From assembly GCF_001625195.1 (NCBI RefSeq), contig NC_054390.1, forward strand, positions 9,087,222 to 9,151,221: a DNA stretch of 64,000 nucleotides. The letters run 5' to 3'. The stretch's first letter is position 1. Every line of letters starts with the position of its first letter. This document shows positions 46,666-58,027 of the stretch, piece by piece. The notes beneath the pieces are model-generated. The model was not told the DNA's origin. It saw only the letters and a list, made by a program, of their open reading frames with translations, and did no database searches. Source of the stretch: Drechmeria coniospora (Eukaryota > Ascomycota > Sordariomycetes > Hypocreales > Ophiocordycipitaceae). Position numbers and translations under genes: made by a program.

Positions 46666-47533
46666 GTCGTCCCACGGCTACCGGCACGATTGCCTTTGCA
46701 GTTCCGAGCCCGGACAAAGCATGCAGGGAGCGGCTGGGATCGAGCAAGACGAAAGGTCGTGAGAGAGAGCTGTTATGGCCTGAAGGAAGATGGCCCCAGC
46801 CCCTGTCCAGACGTTGGCGATGGCCTCGAATTTGAAGGTGCAACGAGGACGAAGGTGAGCCGGTAGGAGCGACACGATAGGCTACGTCTTGGCAGGTACC
46901 TTGCTAAGCTTTCAGTTGCACTGGCCCTTGGTAAGGATGACGCCCACCAAGTACAGCTAATAGCGGTCGTCGCTTTCTGTGCTGTCGAGTGATACAAGTA
47001 CTGTGCTGTAATGTACCCAGTACTGAGCAATGAATACCTGCTGCTAGTACTCCGTACGGTGTACTTGTTAGTACCGACAAGTACTAGTCATCAAGTGCGG
47101 AGTACCTATTAATTACTCAAGTATAGGTAGGTACCTACCTAGTAGAGGAGACGAAAGGACTCCCAGCCGGTAAATTATCGGTACGTCGCAACTGAAAAGT
47201 CCCTTGTAATAATGCTGCCATTGTGCACTATGTGCACCTAATTTTGCATTATTTGCATTAAAGTACAGTACAGGGTAAGTACTTACTTATAGTGCACGTA
47301 CTGTCCACTTGCACAGTACGGTAGTTCAGCATCCTTCAGCACGATTGAATCTTCCTTTGCTGCTCAGAGCGCGAGAAACATGCACCAGTCGCAAACGCAT
47401 CTCCTTGGCCAAAAGGTCCAAAGGTGACCATGGGGAGGGGAACATGGAATACCGGTACGATACTCCGTGAAGTAGTATGCACAAACCGGCGCCGCGCATC
47501 TGCTTCCTCCGCCGGTCCAGAGCCGAGGTCAAT
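46666..47533. other. Intergenic region, MED16 promoter and RAD24 3' flank
   Basis: This is AT-richer than the exons, with GTAC-rich motif DNA at about 46990-47330 (one exact 11-mer, GTACTCCGTAC, at 47047-47057). The MED16 promoter must lie at the left end. No gene is seen. Confidence 0.55.
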
Positions 47534-50098
47534 TCATGAATCCTCAATATCATCGTCGCTCAGCACCAACTTCTGGGCCAGCAATCCAGACATGGCACCG
47601 GCCTTGATGCCCGTTCGCTTCTTGCGCGGGCTTGCCTCTTCCGACGGCTTATCCGTCGCCCACGCCTCTCCCGATGGCGTCTCATCGTCCGCATCCGACT
47701 CTTCCTCGGTCGCGTTGATGCCTTTAAAGGAGACAACCTTCTCAAGGTCGCGGAGACGGGTCGACGACTTCCGGGCGCGAGCAATGTGAGCCATGTAGGG
47801 GAGTCGGTCGAGAAGCATCTCGCCACGCGCGGAGCTGCCGAGCGACGCCAACGGGGACGCGTCCTCGCTCTCGTCCTCGGGCCCATCCGCCGTCGCCGGC
47901 GTTCTGCCCTGCTGCTGGCGTTGCACCCACGACAGACCGGCCGAGGACTGCAAAGGCTTCCGAAACGCGCCCGCGCCGTCGGTGAGCCTCTTCCTGTCCG
48001 CGTGCCCCTCTCCCTTCAGCACCCTGGTCGACCAGACGTCGAGGAGGCCCTCGATCTCCTCCTTTGCTCTCCACAGCTTCAAGCTCGTGGGGTAAAACAT
48101 GCGGAATGCGTCGGTCCCCTTCGCCTTCGTCGTCGTCTTCCGCTTGACCGGGTTCGGAAGGGAGAAGAGCATGCCGCGAATGGCCAGGTGAAAGGTCATC
48201 TCGTCCTGTCGGAGGAGCTGGCTTCCGGATTCACGGCCGGAAAAGTTGGTCCTGCCGCCGAAAAAAACGTCCCGAGAGGAGTGGAGCAGATCGCTGAGGG
48301 AGAGATGTTCGATGCACTCGTTGACGTAGTCCATGGGCGTCGAGAGGTCCATCGGACCGGTGCTCTCGCACGATAGTATGTAATTCTCGTGAAGCGCGGA
48401 TATGAACGTCGGCGTGTCGGTCCCCGTTTCGTCGATGAGCGTGTCAACAGACACCTGCGACCTCCGAGGTCGAGCGAATCGCGAGAGGAAGGGGGGCAGC
48501 TTCTCGACGGCATCCCCGTCGGGCGCATCGTCGTGCCGCTTGTTGTACACGACCTTGCCGACGGCATGGAATATGCCCAGGCTGGCTTCGCGTTGCGATA
48601 TCAGCTCCAAGCTCCGCGTCTCGCCTTTGGTCAAGCCGATGCCATCCCTGGCACCCTTCTTCGGCTTCGTAAAAGTCACCTTGGCTCCCCAATCGGCATT
48701 CTGGTCGCCTTTGAGGCAGAGAAATTCGAGTGACGAGATGGCGCTTCGGACGTCGCCGATTTCGCCGAGCTGCTTCAGCACCATCGGCCCCGGCGTTCTC
48801 CTGCGGCCAGACTTCCGGGCCTCCTTCTGCACGATGAGCTCGAGAGCCTTGGCGAGGAGCGACGGGGCGACGGCGTTGAATTCAATGACCCCTACACCGG
48901 GGTGGCGGAGGATGTCCGGTCCGAAGAGTCGATGGGCAGTCAAGCTGTCCGCGGCCGCCGACGTCGTCGTCAGCAAGGTCTCGGACACGACGAGCACCAC
49001 CGGCTTTATCGGCTCCTGCTGCGTATGCCGTCCGAGAACGGAGGGGGGTGGCATGTGGGCTGCGAGATACTGCAGGATGGAGCTCCGGAAGGAGTTGAGC
49101 GTCGATGAGGACCTAGAGAAGGTGTTTGGAAACTCTTCGATGAGCATGATTTGCTTGCCGTGGCTTTGGCTGACGGGCGTGGCCCTCGCCGGCACCGAGG
49201 CCATGTCCGATTCCAAGCTCAGGGTCCCAAACTTGCCGCCCCGTCCGAGAAAGTCGTCAAACTGCGCCGAGGTCGAGACGAAGCCCATTTCCGAGGTGCC
49301 GGTGGGGTTCTTCCATTCGAGGAGCTCGCAACCCATGTCCTGGGCGAGCAGTCGGACCGTCGTCGTCTTGCCCGAGCCGGCGGCCCCCTTGAGGACGAGC
49401 ACTCGCTGGGGCAAGCGGCCGGAGAGGACATCCTCCAACCACCTTCGAACGTCCGACACCTTTTTCTTGTGCACAACGAGCTCGTCGAGGTTTCGGGGGC
49501 CAAAGCGGTCCGACCAAGGACGCAGGTCGTCGTCGAGAGCATTAGCATTAGCATTGGCACCGGGAGGCCTTGGCGGTCTCAGGAAGCGCTGGCTAGCATT
49601 CGGGGCCTCGGACACCACCGTGCCGGCCCCGGTCCGTAGACGTTTCCGTGCATGCTGGCCAACGAGGCTGGAGGAGCTGGCGTTGAGCTCCGATATCTCA
49701 TCCTCCTCCGACAGGGGGTCGCTGACAATGTCATCGATGGGCGCCGCCGCCTTCTTGTCGTTGCTTATCCCAGATACAGCGGCGCGCTGGACCTGCTTCG
49801 AGAAGAGGACCTTGAGGTCGGCCGTCTTCCCCGACTCGTCCGGCTTCCCGCCGGCTCGACCTTTCTGGGGACTCGGGCTCGCGCGAGTCACTTGGGTCGA
49901 TGGCCGACGGGACTTGCTCGGGGACGGGCCGGCCGATGGCGTCTTGGTGCGAATTCTCGCCGTCGACACGCCATTCTTCGACGCAGAACTCGGGGAGGAG
50001 ACGAGGAAGTTGGCAAGCGTGTTCGTTCGGGGCTGTTCGCCTTCGGAGCTCGAATGCTCAATGGGGTTTCGCCTGCGGCGCTTCGCAGCCGGAGCCAT
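47534..50098 (-). CDS. RAD24: Checkpoint clamp loader Rad24/Rad17
   Basis: One intronless exon encodes 854 residues, starting at MAPAAKRRRRNPIEH. The open frame continues 83 codons upstream, but that part lacks conserved character. Rad24 (Rad17 in fission yeast and humans) replaces Rfc1 in the loader that places the 9-1-1 clamp on damaged DNA. After a basic, Ser-rich N-terminus comes the RFG-like entry (WSDRFGPRNLDELVVHKKKV), the Walker A GAAGSGKTTT at about 238-247, the Walker B-like IMLIEEFPNTF at about 313-323, and the AAA+ lid with QLGEIGDVRSAISSLEF. The C-terminal half has the Rad17-type segment VYNKRHDD and ends in an acidic tail (VLSDDDIEDS). The length is normal for filamentous fungi. 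The gene is divergent from the UBE3D-like gene. Confidence 0.94.
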   Translation of the reverse strand: MAPAAKRRRRNPIEHSSSEGEQPRTNTLANFLVSSPSSASKNGVSTARIRTKTPSAGPSPSKSRRPSTQVTRASPSPQKGRAGGKPDESGKTADLKVLFSKQVQRAAVSGISNDKKAAAPIDDIVSDPLSEEDEISELNASSSSLVGQHARKRLRTGAGTVVSEAPNASQRFLRPPRPPGANANANALDDDLRPWSDRFGPRNLDELVVHKKKVSDVRRWLEDVLSGRLPQRVLVLKGAAGSGKTTTVRLLAQDMGCELLEWKNPTGTSEMGFVSTSAQFDDFLGRGGKFGTLSLESDMASVPARATPVSQSHGKQIMLIEEFPNTFSRSSSTLNSFRSSILQYLAAHMPPPSVLGRHTQQEPIKPVVLVVSETLLTTTSAAADSLTAHRLFGPDILRHPGVGVIEFNAVAPSLLAKALELIVQKEARKSGRRRTPGPMVLKQLGEIGDVRSAISSLEFLCLKGDQNADWGAKVTFTKPKKGARDGIGLTKGETRSLELISQREASLGIFHAVGKVVYNKRHDDAPDGDAVEKLPPFLSRFARPRRSQVSVDTLIDETGTDTPTFISALHENYILSCESTGPMDLSTPMDYVNECIEHLSLSDLLHSSRDVFFGGRTNFSGRESGSQLLRQDEMTFHLAIRGMLFSLPNPVKRKTTTKAKGTDAFRMFYPTSLKLWRAKEEIEGLLDVWSTRVLKGEGHADRKRLTDGAGAFRKPLQSSAGLSWVQRQQQGRTPATADGPEDESEDASPLASLGSSARGEMLLDRLPYMAHIARARKSSTRLRDLEKVVSFKGINATEEESDADDETPSGEAWATDKPSEEASPRKKRTGIKAGAMSGLLAQKLVLSDDDIEDS

Positions 50099-50735
50099 GA
50101 ACGCGACTAGAACATTGGCGAATTTGAGCTTCCATGCGGGCTGGGTCGACGAATCGATCAGTTGGAGGATGTTGGCCGAGAGCGCTGAGTGCAAATCCGT
50201 GACGAGTTGGCTGGAACGCGGGAGCAACCAATCGTCACCGACGGCCAATCCATACAGTGTGCCGTGCTCAGCGACGGCGACCCCGCACAGTCTGTCGCTT
50301 CCAGGCACCCTCTGCCGCCCCGGTGTACATTGCTCACTACTAGACACCCGAGTACAAGGAAGTATAGTGCTTCAGTAGGTGCGTCAAGCAAGTAAGTATA
50401 CTCCGTACAGTAAGACTACATGTTCCGTTGGTGACTGTGCTCGCACTGTACTTACTTACTTACAGTACTTACCTAGTATAAGTACAGTAATACTGTATGT
50501 CAGCGGCAACCCAAGACCAGTGGGGCCTCAGCCGCTACGGAGTACTCCGTACTGGCAGCGGAAATTCCAGATACAAACATCTGCCAACACTTTCACCACC
50601 TCGTTCCCTTGGACCTTGACTTGATTGCTCGTCCTCGACCAAAACGCCAACTTCCCGCCCGCGATCCATCCACCGATCAGGAGAATCCCCTGTGCACACG
50701 GATGCTCGCCAGGGTTCGAGACCCATGCCAGGGCG
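50099..50735. promoter_or_regulatory. Bidirectional promoter region, RAD24 and UBE3D-like gene
   Basis: About 640 bp separate the two start codons. A 16-bp perfect palindrome, TACGGAGTACTCCGTA (50536-50551), and further GTAC-rich motif (about 50380-50500) lie in the middle. No TATA box or known operator can be identified with confidence. Confidence 0.55.
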
Positions 50736-52372
50736 ATGACGGAGCAAAAGCCGGCAGAGGGCATATCCCTCTACGCGGAGCTGCTGGCCAACATTCGACA
50801 GGTGTCCGTTGGCGTATCCCTTCCCTCGTTTCCGGACGCGTCAACCTTTGCCCAGGTCTTGGACGGGGGTCGCCAGTTGCAAGTCGGGCACCGGGGGACG
50901 GTCGAGAGGCTGCTGCTGCCTGCCCCGGTCGTGGTGGACGCGTCTGCCTTGGCCATACCGACGTCCTCGACGTTCGAGCTGCGGTGGCGACTGCCCGCAT
51001 CCGAAGCACACGCCAGTGCGTTGCGCGTCTCTCCGGAAGACCAGGCGGTGCCTTGGAACGCCAAGGACATTGCTCGAGGCTCTCCGATCGGCTGTAGAGG
51101 ATGCGGCAGTGCCGTCATTCAAGCGGGCAGGATCGGGACGTGGAAAGACCTCCCGAGCGCCAACTGGGCCGAGATGATGGAATTCTGGCATTGCCATAAA
51201 CCGCACGACGATGCCGAGCACGACGATGAGGCGCTCGCCAGTCGAGGCTACGGTGCCAACAGTGCCATTACCGCCCAGCCGGCCGTTGGCTTCGTCGACA
51301 TCACCTCCTTAATGTTTTCCGAGTCGGACTGTGGCAACGTCGTGGTACGTCAACCTCCCGACTCCCCACCCCTTTGTGTGCATCGACGGCCTCGTGTGTC
51401 GCTCCGGCGGCACGTCGAAAGAGAGCGGGGAAAAAGAAGGTGGCTTGGCCGGCGCAACAGGCCGCAGATGGCATCGCCACCGATACAAATCCCCGAGAGA
51501 AATCAGTCGCCGTTCCCACTCCGGGCAGTTCCCGGACGCCCTCGACGAACCCTCCCTCGGGACGGGTTCCCTTGGGCTCCGGTTGTCTGAAAAGGCCGTC
51601 TCCTCATTTCATCCCGGCGCCAGAGCGGTGGCGATTGGGAGATTGCCGGAGACACATGCTTGACATGTACCCTTATTTTGCTCCTACCTTTCGTGCTTGG
51701 TCTCGCCCCAGCAAGCTACGTCTGCGCGCTCGTTCGTATGCTTACGTTGCCTAGTTCTCCGCGTCTCTGTCAAGCGGTAGAGCAGCCTCGAGCTCGCTGG
51801 CGATGGGGCAAGAGTTCTCGGGCAAGTATCTGCACGTCTTCTGCGGCACATGCGAGGCCGAGGTTGGGCTCTACAGCACGCTTGCCGTCGCCGTGACCCT
51901 GTTCAAGTGGCAGGTTACCTGCGAGACGTTGACGGCCAGCAATGCGCCGAGCGGTCAGGAATGTCTCGCATCGACTTTGCTGTCGACCATCTCGCGATCG
52001 GCGTGCGCCAAATCCGTCGTTGCGCCTCAGGTATCGGATCGGAGCGAGGACGGACGAGTGCTGCACCTCTGGGTCCTGAACCCAAGCGTTCTCTACACAT
52101 CCTCCTCCCTCGCTGGCCGAAGGGCGGGCATGAAGATGTTGTTCCGCGAGATCAGCGCAGAGGAAGGAAATGCGCTGGTGGAGTCCATGTCTTCGGATGT
52201 GCAGGACATCGGCATGCCCGCCAAGGCGATTGCTGAAGTGCGGCACGCCTTGATGTCGACCAATCGCCTGCTGCCGACTGGTGAACGAACTTTCAAGGAC
52301 TGGAGCGCGGGCCTGCTTGAGCGGTGGCGGGCGGATACTCTCGACTCGAGGCCAGACCTGCGAAATGCATGA
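50736..52372 (+). CDS. UBE3D-like HECT_2 E2-binding protein
   Basis: Two exons, 50736-51344 and 51755-52372, join in phase 0 across a 410-nt intron (donor GTACGT, acceptor CCTAG) and give 408 residues. HECT_2 proteins such as human UBE3D (UBE2CBP) bind E2 ubiquitin-conjugating enzymes and have been described as HECT-like E3s. Seen in the sequence: ISLYAELLANIRQVSV at the N-terminus, a first Cys pair in GCRGCG, the conserved WAEMMEFWHCHKP, then ESDCGNVV, and after the intron YLHVFCGTCEAEVGLY followed by VTLFKWQV, typical of the family's second half. The C-terminus has MKMLFREIS. The intron is long for this genome. Its frames look coding-like in places, but skipping it gives the best family match. 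A third exon cannot be excluded. Confidence 0.85.
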
Positions 52373-53760
52373 TAAATTATACCTTTTTCATCATGCCTTC
52401 TCTGGGTGCACTTTTGGCGGTCCGACCGCCTTGTGGCTGCCATCTTCGTGGACGGACGTAGCTGCAATGATTCGCCTACGCCGACGAGGAGCAAGCATGG
52501 ACAGGGGTGTTTGATGGCAGACGAGGCCGCCTAGGCGTGCGCTATTCGCTAGCAGTTGCATGCTCTGCCGTTGGACGGTGCGATCGAAAGCATGCTGGGT
52601 GATCCTGGAGGCGAGGTGGCCGATGTCGGCGATGAGGGTGATGGCACTTGAATGTGCCTTCTCACGAGCACGCTTGAACGTACCAAGTACAGTATTATTT
52701 AAAGTTCAAATACGGAGCACGGAGTAATAATGATACACCTTTGTACTTACTGTACAGTAAGTGTGGGTCGCTGGTGATGAACCCTTTCGCCTTCGGCAAT
52801 ACGCCGCATAAACTCCTCCTCATTGTACATGTGCGTGTACCACTTACATGTACGTGGCGCGGGCCCTGACGGGAGAGATCTGGCATGGCGGACGGATCTG
52901 CAAACGCCAGTCATCGTGGCGCAAGCGTTCTCGTTGGCACTCGGCCTCCTCGAGCAAAGCCACACGGCGTTGGCGATACGGGTGGAGGAGGTGGTCCTCC
53001 ACTCAGCTGCGAGCACGCGTTGACGACTCCGTGCTACGTACACGCATGTACATGTACTCGGCCGCACACGCAGTGGGTAGTGCATCTACAGCAATTGTGA
53101 GGATGCCTGCGATGTCGTGAATGGTACACGTACATGGCAGTACCTACCCATGGTATCCATGCCGCCTCGCAAAAGCAGCCACACCGTGCAAGCAGCCCGG
53201 CAAGCAATCCGGCAAGTATACAGTACGTCGACGTGTACTCCGTACGTGGTCGGATTTCCCCGTACCTACCTACCTATGAACGGTGGCCCCAGTCGTCTAG
53301 CGGTTTGCCTCATTGCCGACTATTGCGCAGTAGTACTGCTCTAGTTATTGGTGTTGGATGCCAACAAGCTCATACTCGAACGAGCAAGCAGCCACCGTTC
53401 AAGGGCGAACAAGGGCGAAGCCAAGGGACGGATAGGTGGAGGAGGAGCGCACGTCGTCTGACGACGACACTGCTGGTGCTGGCATTTTCCTCCCTTATTG
53501 AATAGCGGACGGCTGCTAATTGTGCAATAATATCGTAGGAACCAGCATGAGACTGCTAAACATGCAAGCACGGCAATATTACGAACAAGTACTTGCAGGT
53601 AGTGCGGACTATGAAGCATGCACAAGTACATGTACAAGTCGTGAACACCTGCTGTGTTCTGTACGCGCAGTGTACGTGTTGTAGATAAGTACCTACCTAG
53701 TATGTAATATTGCTTGTAATACGTACTGTACTTGCACCGTAGTAGGCGGCAGTATACACC

Positions 53761-53862
53761 TAGATACCCTAGGCAGGTACTCCGTACGGAGTACTAGGTA
53801 TGCAAGTACAAGCGAGTACAAGCACTGTACTGTACATGTACAGAGCACGCCTAGGGTATCTA
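53761..53862. repeat. 14-bp terminal inverted repeat around an 18-bp palindrome
   Basis: TAGATACCCTAGGC at 53761-53774 is matched by its exact reverse complement at 53849-53862. Between them is the perfect palindrome GTACTCCGTACGGAGTAC (53777-53794). The structure resembles a small MITE or a long hairpin; no clear target-site duplication is visible. Confidence 0.75.
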
Positions 53863-55499
53863 TCTGGTACCCGCCTAGTACGATGTAGGGGTCATGTTCA
53901 TGCCCAAGCAGTGAGCAAATACTCCGCAAGTGTGCACACTTGCGGAGTGCACTTGCACGGGTGCTCGGTGCATATCGAGACCAGTACGGAGTAATTACAG
54001 AGTACACGTAATAATGGTATTCATGAATATCGCTGCAAGCGGTTCGACGTGTTGCGGACTACGTGTCTGCGGCAACCGGGCGACATCCAGGCTCAGGTCA
54101 GCAGCCTCTTGGGTAATAATAAAAACTAGCACCAGTACCAGTACGGAATACGGCCAGGGTACTTGCACGCCGTACCCCGTACCATGTACGTCGCAGTGAG
54201 ACAATGCAGCAGTCGTTTGGATGCTTCAAGCACCTCTTTTCCGCAAACTAGTACATTCATGAGCAGCAGAGGGGGGGCCTTCCATTCCAACATCTGCCGA
54301 TTCGAAACAAGCCGTTGCCCAGTGAACAAAGGAGGCCGAGCCGGATGACGGACACTCTGGATCGGAAGGGCCGGGTTGGCCTTCTCGGACGGCGGTGCGC
54401 TGGAACAGAGCGACAAGAGGGACACGAGGACGCCGAGAGCCAGTGGCAAGCAGGCCGAGGACTGGATCGAGGAGCATCGGCGCCCTCTTGAACGGCTGGC
54501 GCCCCTGCGGTGGGCGCGGTGAGTAACCCTAGGTTGACGCTCAGGAAGACGAACGACGAACCTTTGACCGATGCAGCCAGGCGAACATTATCACGGGGTA
54601 CATTGGCACCTAGCATGCTGGTAAGTACATGTACTGTGAGTGTACGTTTCATCTACTTCCGCCTAGCCTCTCCTCGCAGCTCAGCGCGGGGCGGCCGAAG
54701 GATGCAGCCGCGTACCGCACAAGTCCTGGGCTTGTACTGTATGGACATGCAGTTGCAAGTACAGCAAGTACTGCAAGTACAGCAAGTATTGCAAGTACAA
54801 GTACGGAGTACATGGCCAGCACACCGATTTCGCTGGTTCGACAACGTCTCGAATAAACAAATAGGGCCAAGTATCTGCCGCTGCGGAGCTGGTGCCGGTA
54901 CTCGGCAATGTATGCGTGCTTGTATGCCGATCCATGTACATATCTGGACACGTAGAGTGCAACTGTGCGGAGTGACAAGACTAGGGTTGTGGGGTCCTCG
55001 CCCCATACCGCATTCGGCATCATTCGAGCTGCGCTAGCTGGCCCCCCTTGTCTCGGCTCGCTCGTCCCTGTGTCAAGCGAGCGACTTGTCGATGGATTCA
55101 TCGCCGCGAGGCTGTCCGCCATGCCCACCATTCGAACCCTTGGCCGTCGATCCGGCCTGCGAACCTACAGTCCCCAGCACACCTTGGGAGGCGACCCTCC
55201 GGCCGAGCACTCATACTCACAAACTCCGTTCCAACGCCCGATCGGATCCACCGTTGGACCATGGGCCAGTTCCAGTTTTACATACGGCACGGCCGCCCAT
55301 GTGAGCAAGCCATAATATCACATACTTCCACCAGCCGGGACCCGGCCCATTCCCTTTATCCTCCTCTCCCACCTCGTCTTTCCTTGCTCCATTGCTCATT
55401 ACTCATTCATCATCGCTCATCGCTTCGTGCATTGCTTCTAGCCTCCATCGTCCGTCGTGAACCTACCGACCTCACCGACGACCGCAATTTATACGCTCC

Positions 55500-55635
55500 T
55501 TTCCTTTTCTCTCCCTCGCACTCTCTTGTCTCCCATTCACTCTTTAACTCGCTCTTTCTCTCACTCTCCTCTAATTCTACCTCTCACTCTACCTCTCACT
55601 CTCGCTCTCACTCTACCTCTCACTCTCTCGGCAGA
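55500..55635. promoter_or_regulatory. Pyrimidine-rich CT tract upstream of F-box gene
   Basis: About 135 bp of CTCT/CTCACTCTAC-type repeats on the coding strand end about 85 bp before the ATG. CT-rich stretches near the transcription start are a known feature of fungal promoters; function here is inferred from position. Confidence 0.7.
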
Positions 55636-55720
55636 TGCATGAAACCAGACGAGCGGGATAAGTGCAGCCCATCAGAACCGAACCCCGCTCAGGACGAGCT
55701 CGCCATCCAGCATAAAGTCC

Positions 55721-58027
55721 ATGCAGCACCACCCGTCGCCTTTCGATCCCATCCCCGAACTCTACTCGATGCCTGAGCACGCCAGCCGTCGTCTGAGCCG
55801 GCCAATGGCCCGTTCCTCCACCGCCCCCAACCTCGCCTCTCCAGCCTATCCCATGTATCCCGGGCTGCAGACGCCCGGCATGAACCGCTACAGGACGAGG
55901 GACTCGGTCCCCATCGTCCTGAACCGCCCCCGACGACTATCCGGCCACCCGAGCTCGAACCCGAATGCGAACCCGAATACGAATGCCAACCTCATGTCGG
56001 CGGCGAGACCCGACGAGAGCTTCGACCCGCGAGCGAGGGTCCCATCGTCGGGACTTGTGACGAGCCGCAGGTCCGTCGAGCAATCTTCCTGGAGGCCGAC
56101 TTACCCGCAGCCTCCACGGCCGGCCGGCATGCAAGGCCACGGAGCTGGCACCTTGCCGGCCGACGTCTTTGCAACCCTGCCGGGCGAGGTGCTGGAAGTC
56201 ATCCTGCAGATGCTCAAGGAGCTGCATCTCGACGCCGACGCCGCCAGCTGCGCAACCTGCTGGATGCGGGATCTGTGCAGCCTGTCCTTGTGCTCACGCA
56301 AGTGGTACGGCACCACTCGGCGCGCGCTGTAAGTCTCTTCCATCCGTTGCCCCTCCGCCGACGGTCCGGAACGGAGGCTGACCATCGACCCCCTTAGCTA
56401 CGCCGACATCCTCATCGTCGGACAGGACTCCCCGGCCCACAAGAAGCGCTTCAAGCAATCTCAGGGTTCGCGCATCATGCTGCTGCGGTCCACCCTGCGC
56501 GCCAACAGGGGCCTCGCGAGCCTCGTTCGTTCGTTGAAAGTGCCCATCCCCGTCTCCGACCTCGTCGGCAACCCCGTCGGCGCCAAGGGAGCAACGGCCT
56601 CGGGCTCGCAGCTCGAGGAGTATGAGGACAACGTGGCGGCCCTGGTGATGGCGTGCCCGAAGCTCGAGCGTCTGTCGGGCCCCATCTTCACCTACGGCCA
56701 CTCCTTCAAGAAGATTTTCCACGCTCTCTCCACCCGCACGAATCTGCGGGACATGAATTGGCTCATCGAGCCATCCGCCTCCTCTGCAGCCTCTCCGGTG
56801 TCCCAGTCTGCCGAGCGATCCTCCCCCTGCGCTGCTCCTGCCGAGGCAGCCAAGCTGCAGCCCGCACAGGAGGTTGCCTTCCTGGAGCAGCACAGGAACT
56901 GGAAAAGGTTGACGACGCTCTCGATACACTGCCTGCCAGAGGCGACCATCGGACAGGCGACGCTGCTCTCCCGAACCCTCACCGTCCTTCCCTGTCTGCA
57001 GAATCTTCACCTCTCCAACCTCTCTCCCGACGCCTTCAACAACAAGAACCTCCTCTCGCTTCCCGCCCTCCACTCGCTCACGCTGTCCAACATCCCCGGC
57101 ATCAGCTCCCAGGGGCTCTCCCAGTTCGCGACGCGCGCCAACAGCCGGTCCCTGCAATCTCTGACCCTTCGGCACACGCCCCTCACCTCCCTGCCGGCCC
57201 TCGCCCGCATCCTGTCCAACCTGATCTCGCTCACCTCCTTTGCGCTCGTCCAGTCCTTCCCGCCGCTCATGCCCGAGTCGGATTCGTTTGTCCTCTGGAT
57301 GATGCCCTACCTAGCCTCGACGACCGTCACGAAGCTGCACTGGGACATCACCAGCCACACGCAAACGGCCGACCTCTCGAGCGACATCCTCGCAAGGAGC
57401 ATCCAAGCCGGCGGCTTCCCTCGTCTGCGGACGCTGCGGGCCCCGAACGATCCCGAAGGCAGCTTCCAGTCGCTGTGCCGTCCCGTCGAGCGGATAGACC
57501 TGCCTGCCGACCGGCTGCGCAGCACGTCGAGCTCGTCCTGGTCCCTCGACGCGCTGAACACGTCCAGCTCCCCGCCGGCGCAGCTCGTGAGGTCCCCGAC
57601 CACCGTCTCGCTGCCCGGTGCCGCATTTCACGCACCGCCTTCGCCCTGCACCAACCTCGTGGCCGCCCGCCTCGCCGCCCAGGCCCGGATCGAGAGCGCT
57701 CGCGACGGCGACGGATTCCGTTTCCACGTCTATGTCGAGGATGAAGATGGCAGCCTCGTCAACACGTTTGGCTTGGGGAGGTACATGGGCGCCGTCGGCA
57801 GCGAAATCGAGTACCACCTGCTTCCCGACGAAGGCTCGTCCGACGAAAGGGGCGGCCTCGTCGACGTCACCGACCTCGCCGGCGACGCTGGCGAGAGCCT
57901 AACCAGCGGCCGGGAGGGCTGCGACGGGAGCTGGAATCGCCGAGAAGGAGTCTTTGCCGATCGGAGGGAAAGGGAGAAGTGGTGGCACGCCGAGAGGGGG
58001 CGTTGGAACAAACCCAGACTGAACTAG
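55721..58027 (+). CDS. F-box/LRR-like protein
   Basis: Two exons, 55721-56328 and 56398-58027, encode 745 residues; the 69-nt intron has donor GTAAGT and acceptor CTTAG. An Asn/Pro/Ser-rich N-terminus precedes an F-box-like stretch at about 147-203 (LPADVFATLPGEVLEVILQML ... DLCSLSLCSRKWY), split from the rest by the intron. The following part has leucine-rich-repeat character (LTTLSIHCLP, LPCLQNLHLSNL, LPALHSLTLSNI, SLQSLTLRHTPL). F-box proteins give substrate choice to SCF ubiquitin ligases by binding Skp1. Here the substrate is unknown and the F-box is inferred from pattern. The C-terminus is acidic with a conserved-looking FGLGRYMGAVGSEIEYHLLPDE. The start is the first ATG of the frame, after a CT-rich leader; an in-frame MPEH 18 codons on is an alternative. 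Confidence 0.82.

Larger units (their letters stand above)
52373..55720. other. 3.3-kb intergenic region with motif, MITE-like repeat and CT tract
   Basis: No coding frame is convincing. The left and middle parts are GTAC-rich (11-mer at 53235-53245; inverted repeat at 53761-53862). The segment at about 54200-54560 is GC-richer, with overlapping frames but no family match. The right end carries a pyrimidine-rich promoter-like tract before the F-box gene. Confidence 0.55.

Noticed and set aside
51345..51754. Middle exon of the UBE3D-like gene
   Set aside because: Frames look partly coding, but removing the whole segment restores phase and gives the expected step from ESDCGNVV to YLHVFCGTC.
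54226..54652. 131-codon minus-strand frame with hydrophobic N-terminus
   Set aside because: Overlaps equally long frames, lacks conserved motifs, and its ends fall in motif-type DNA.
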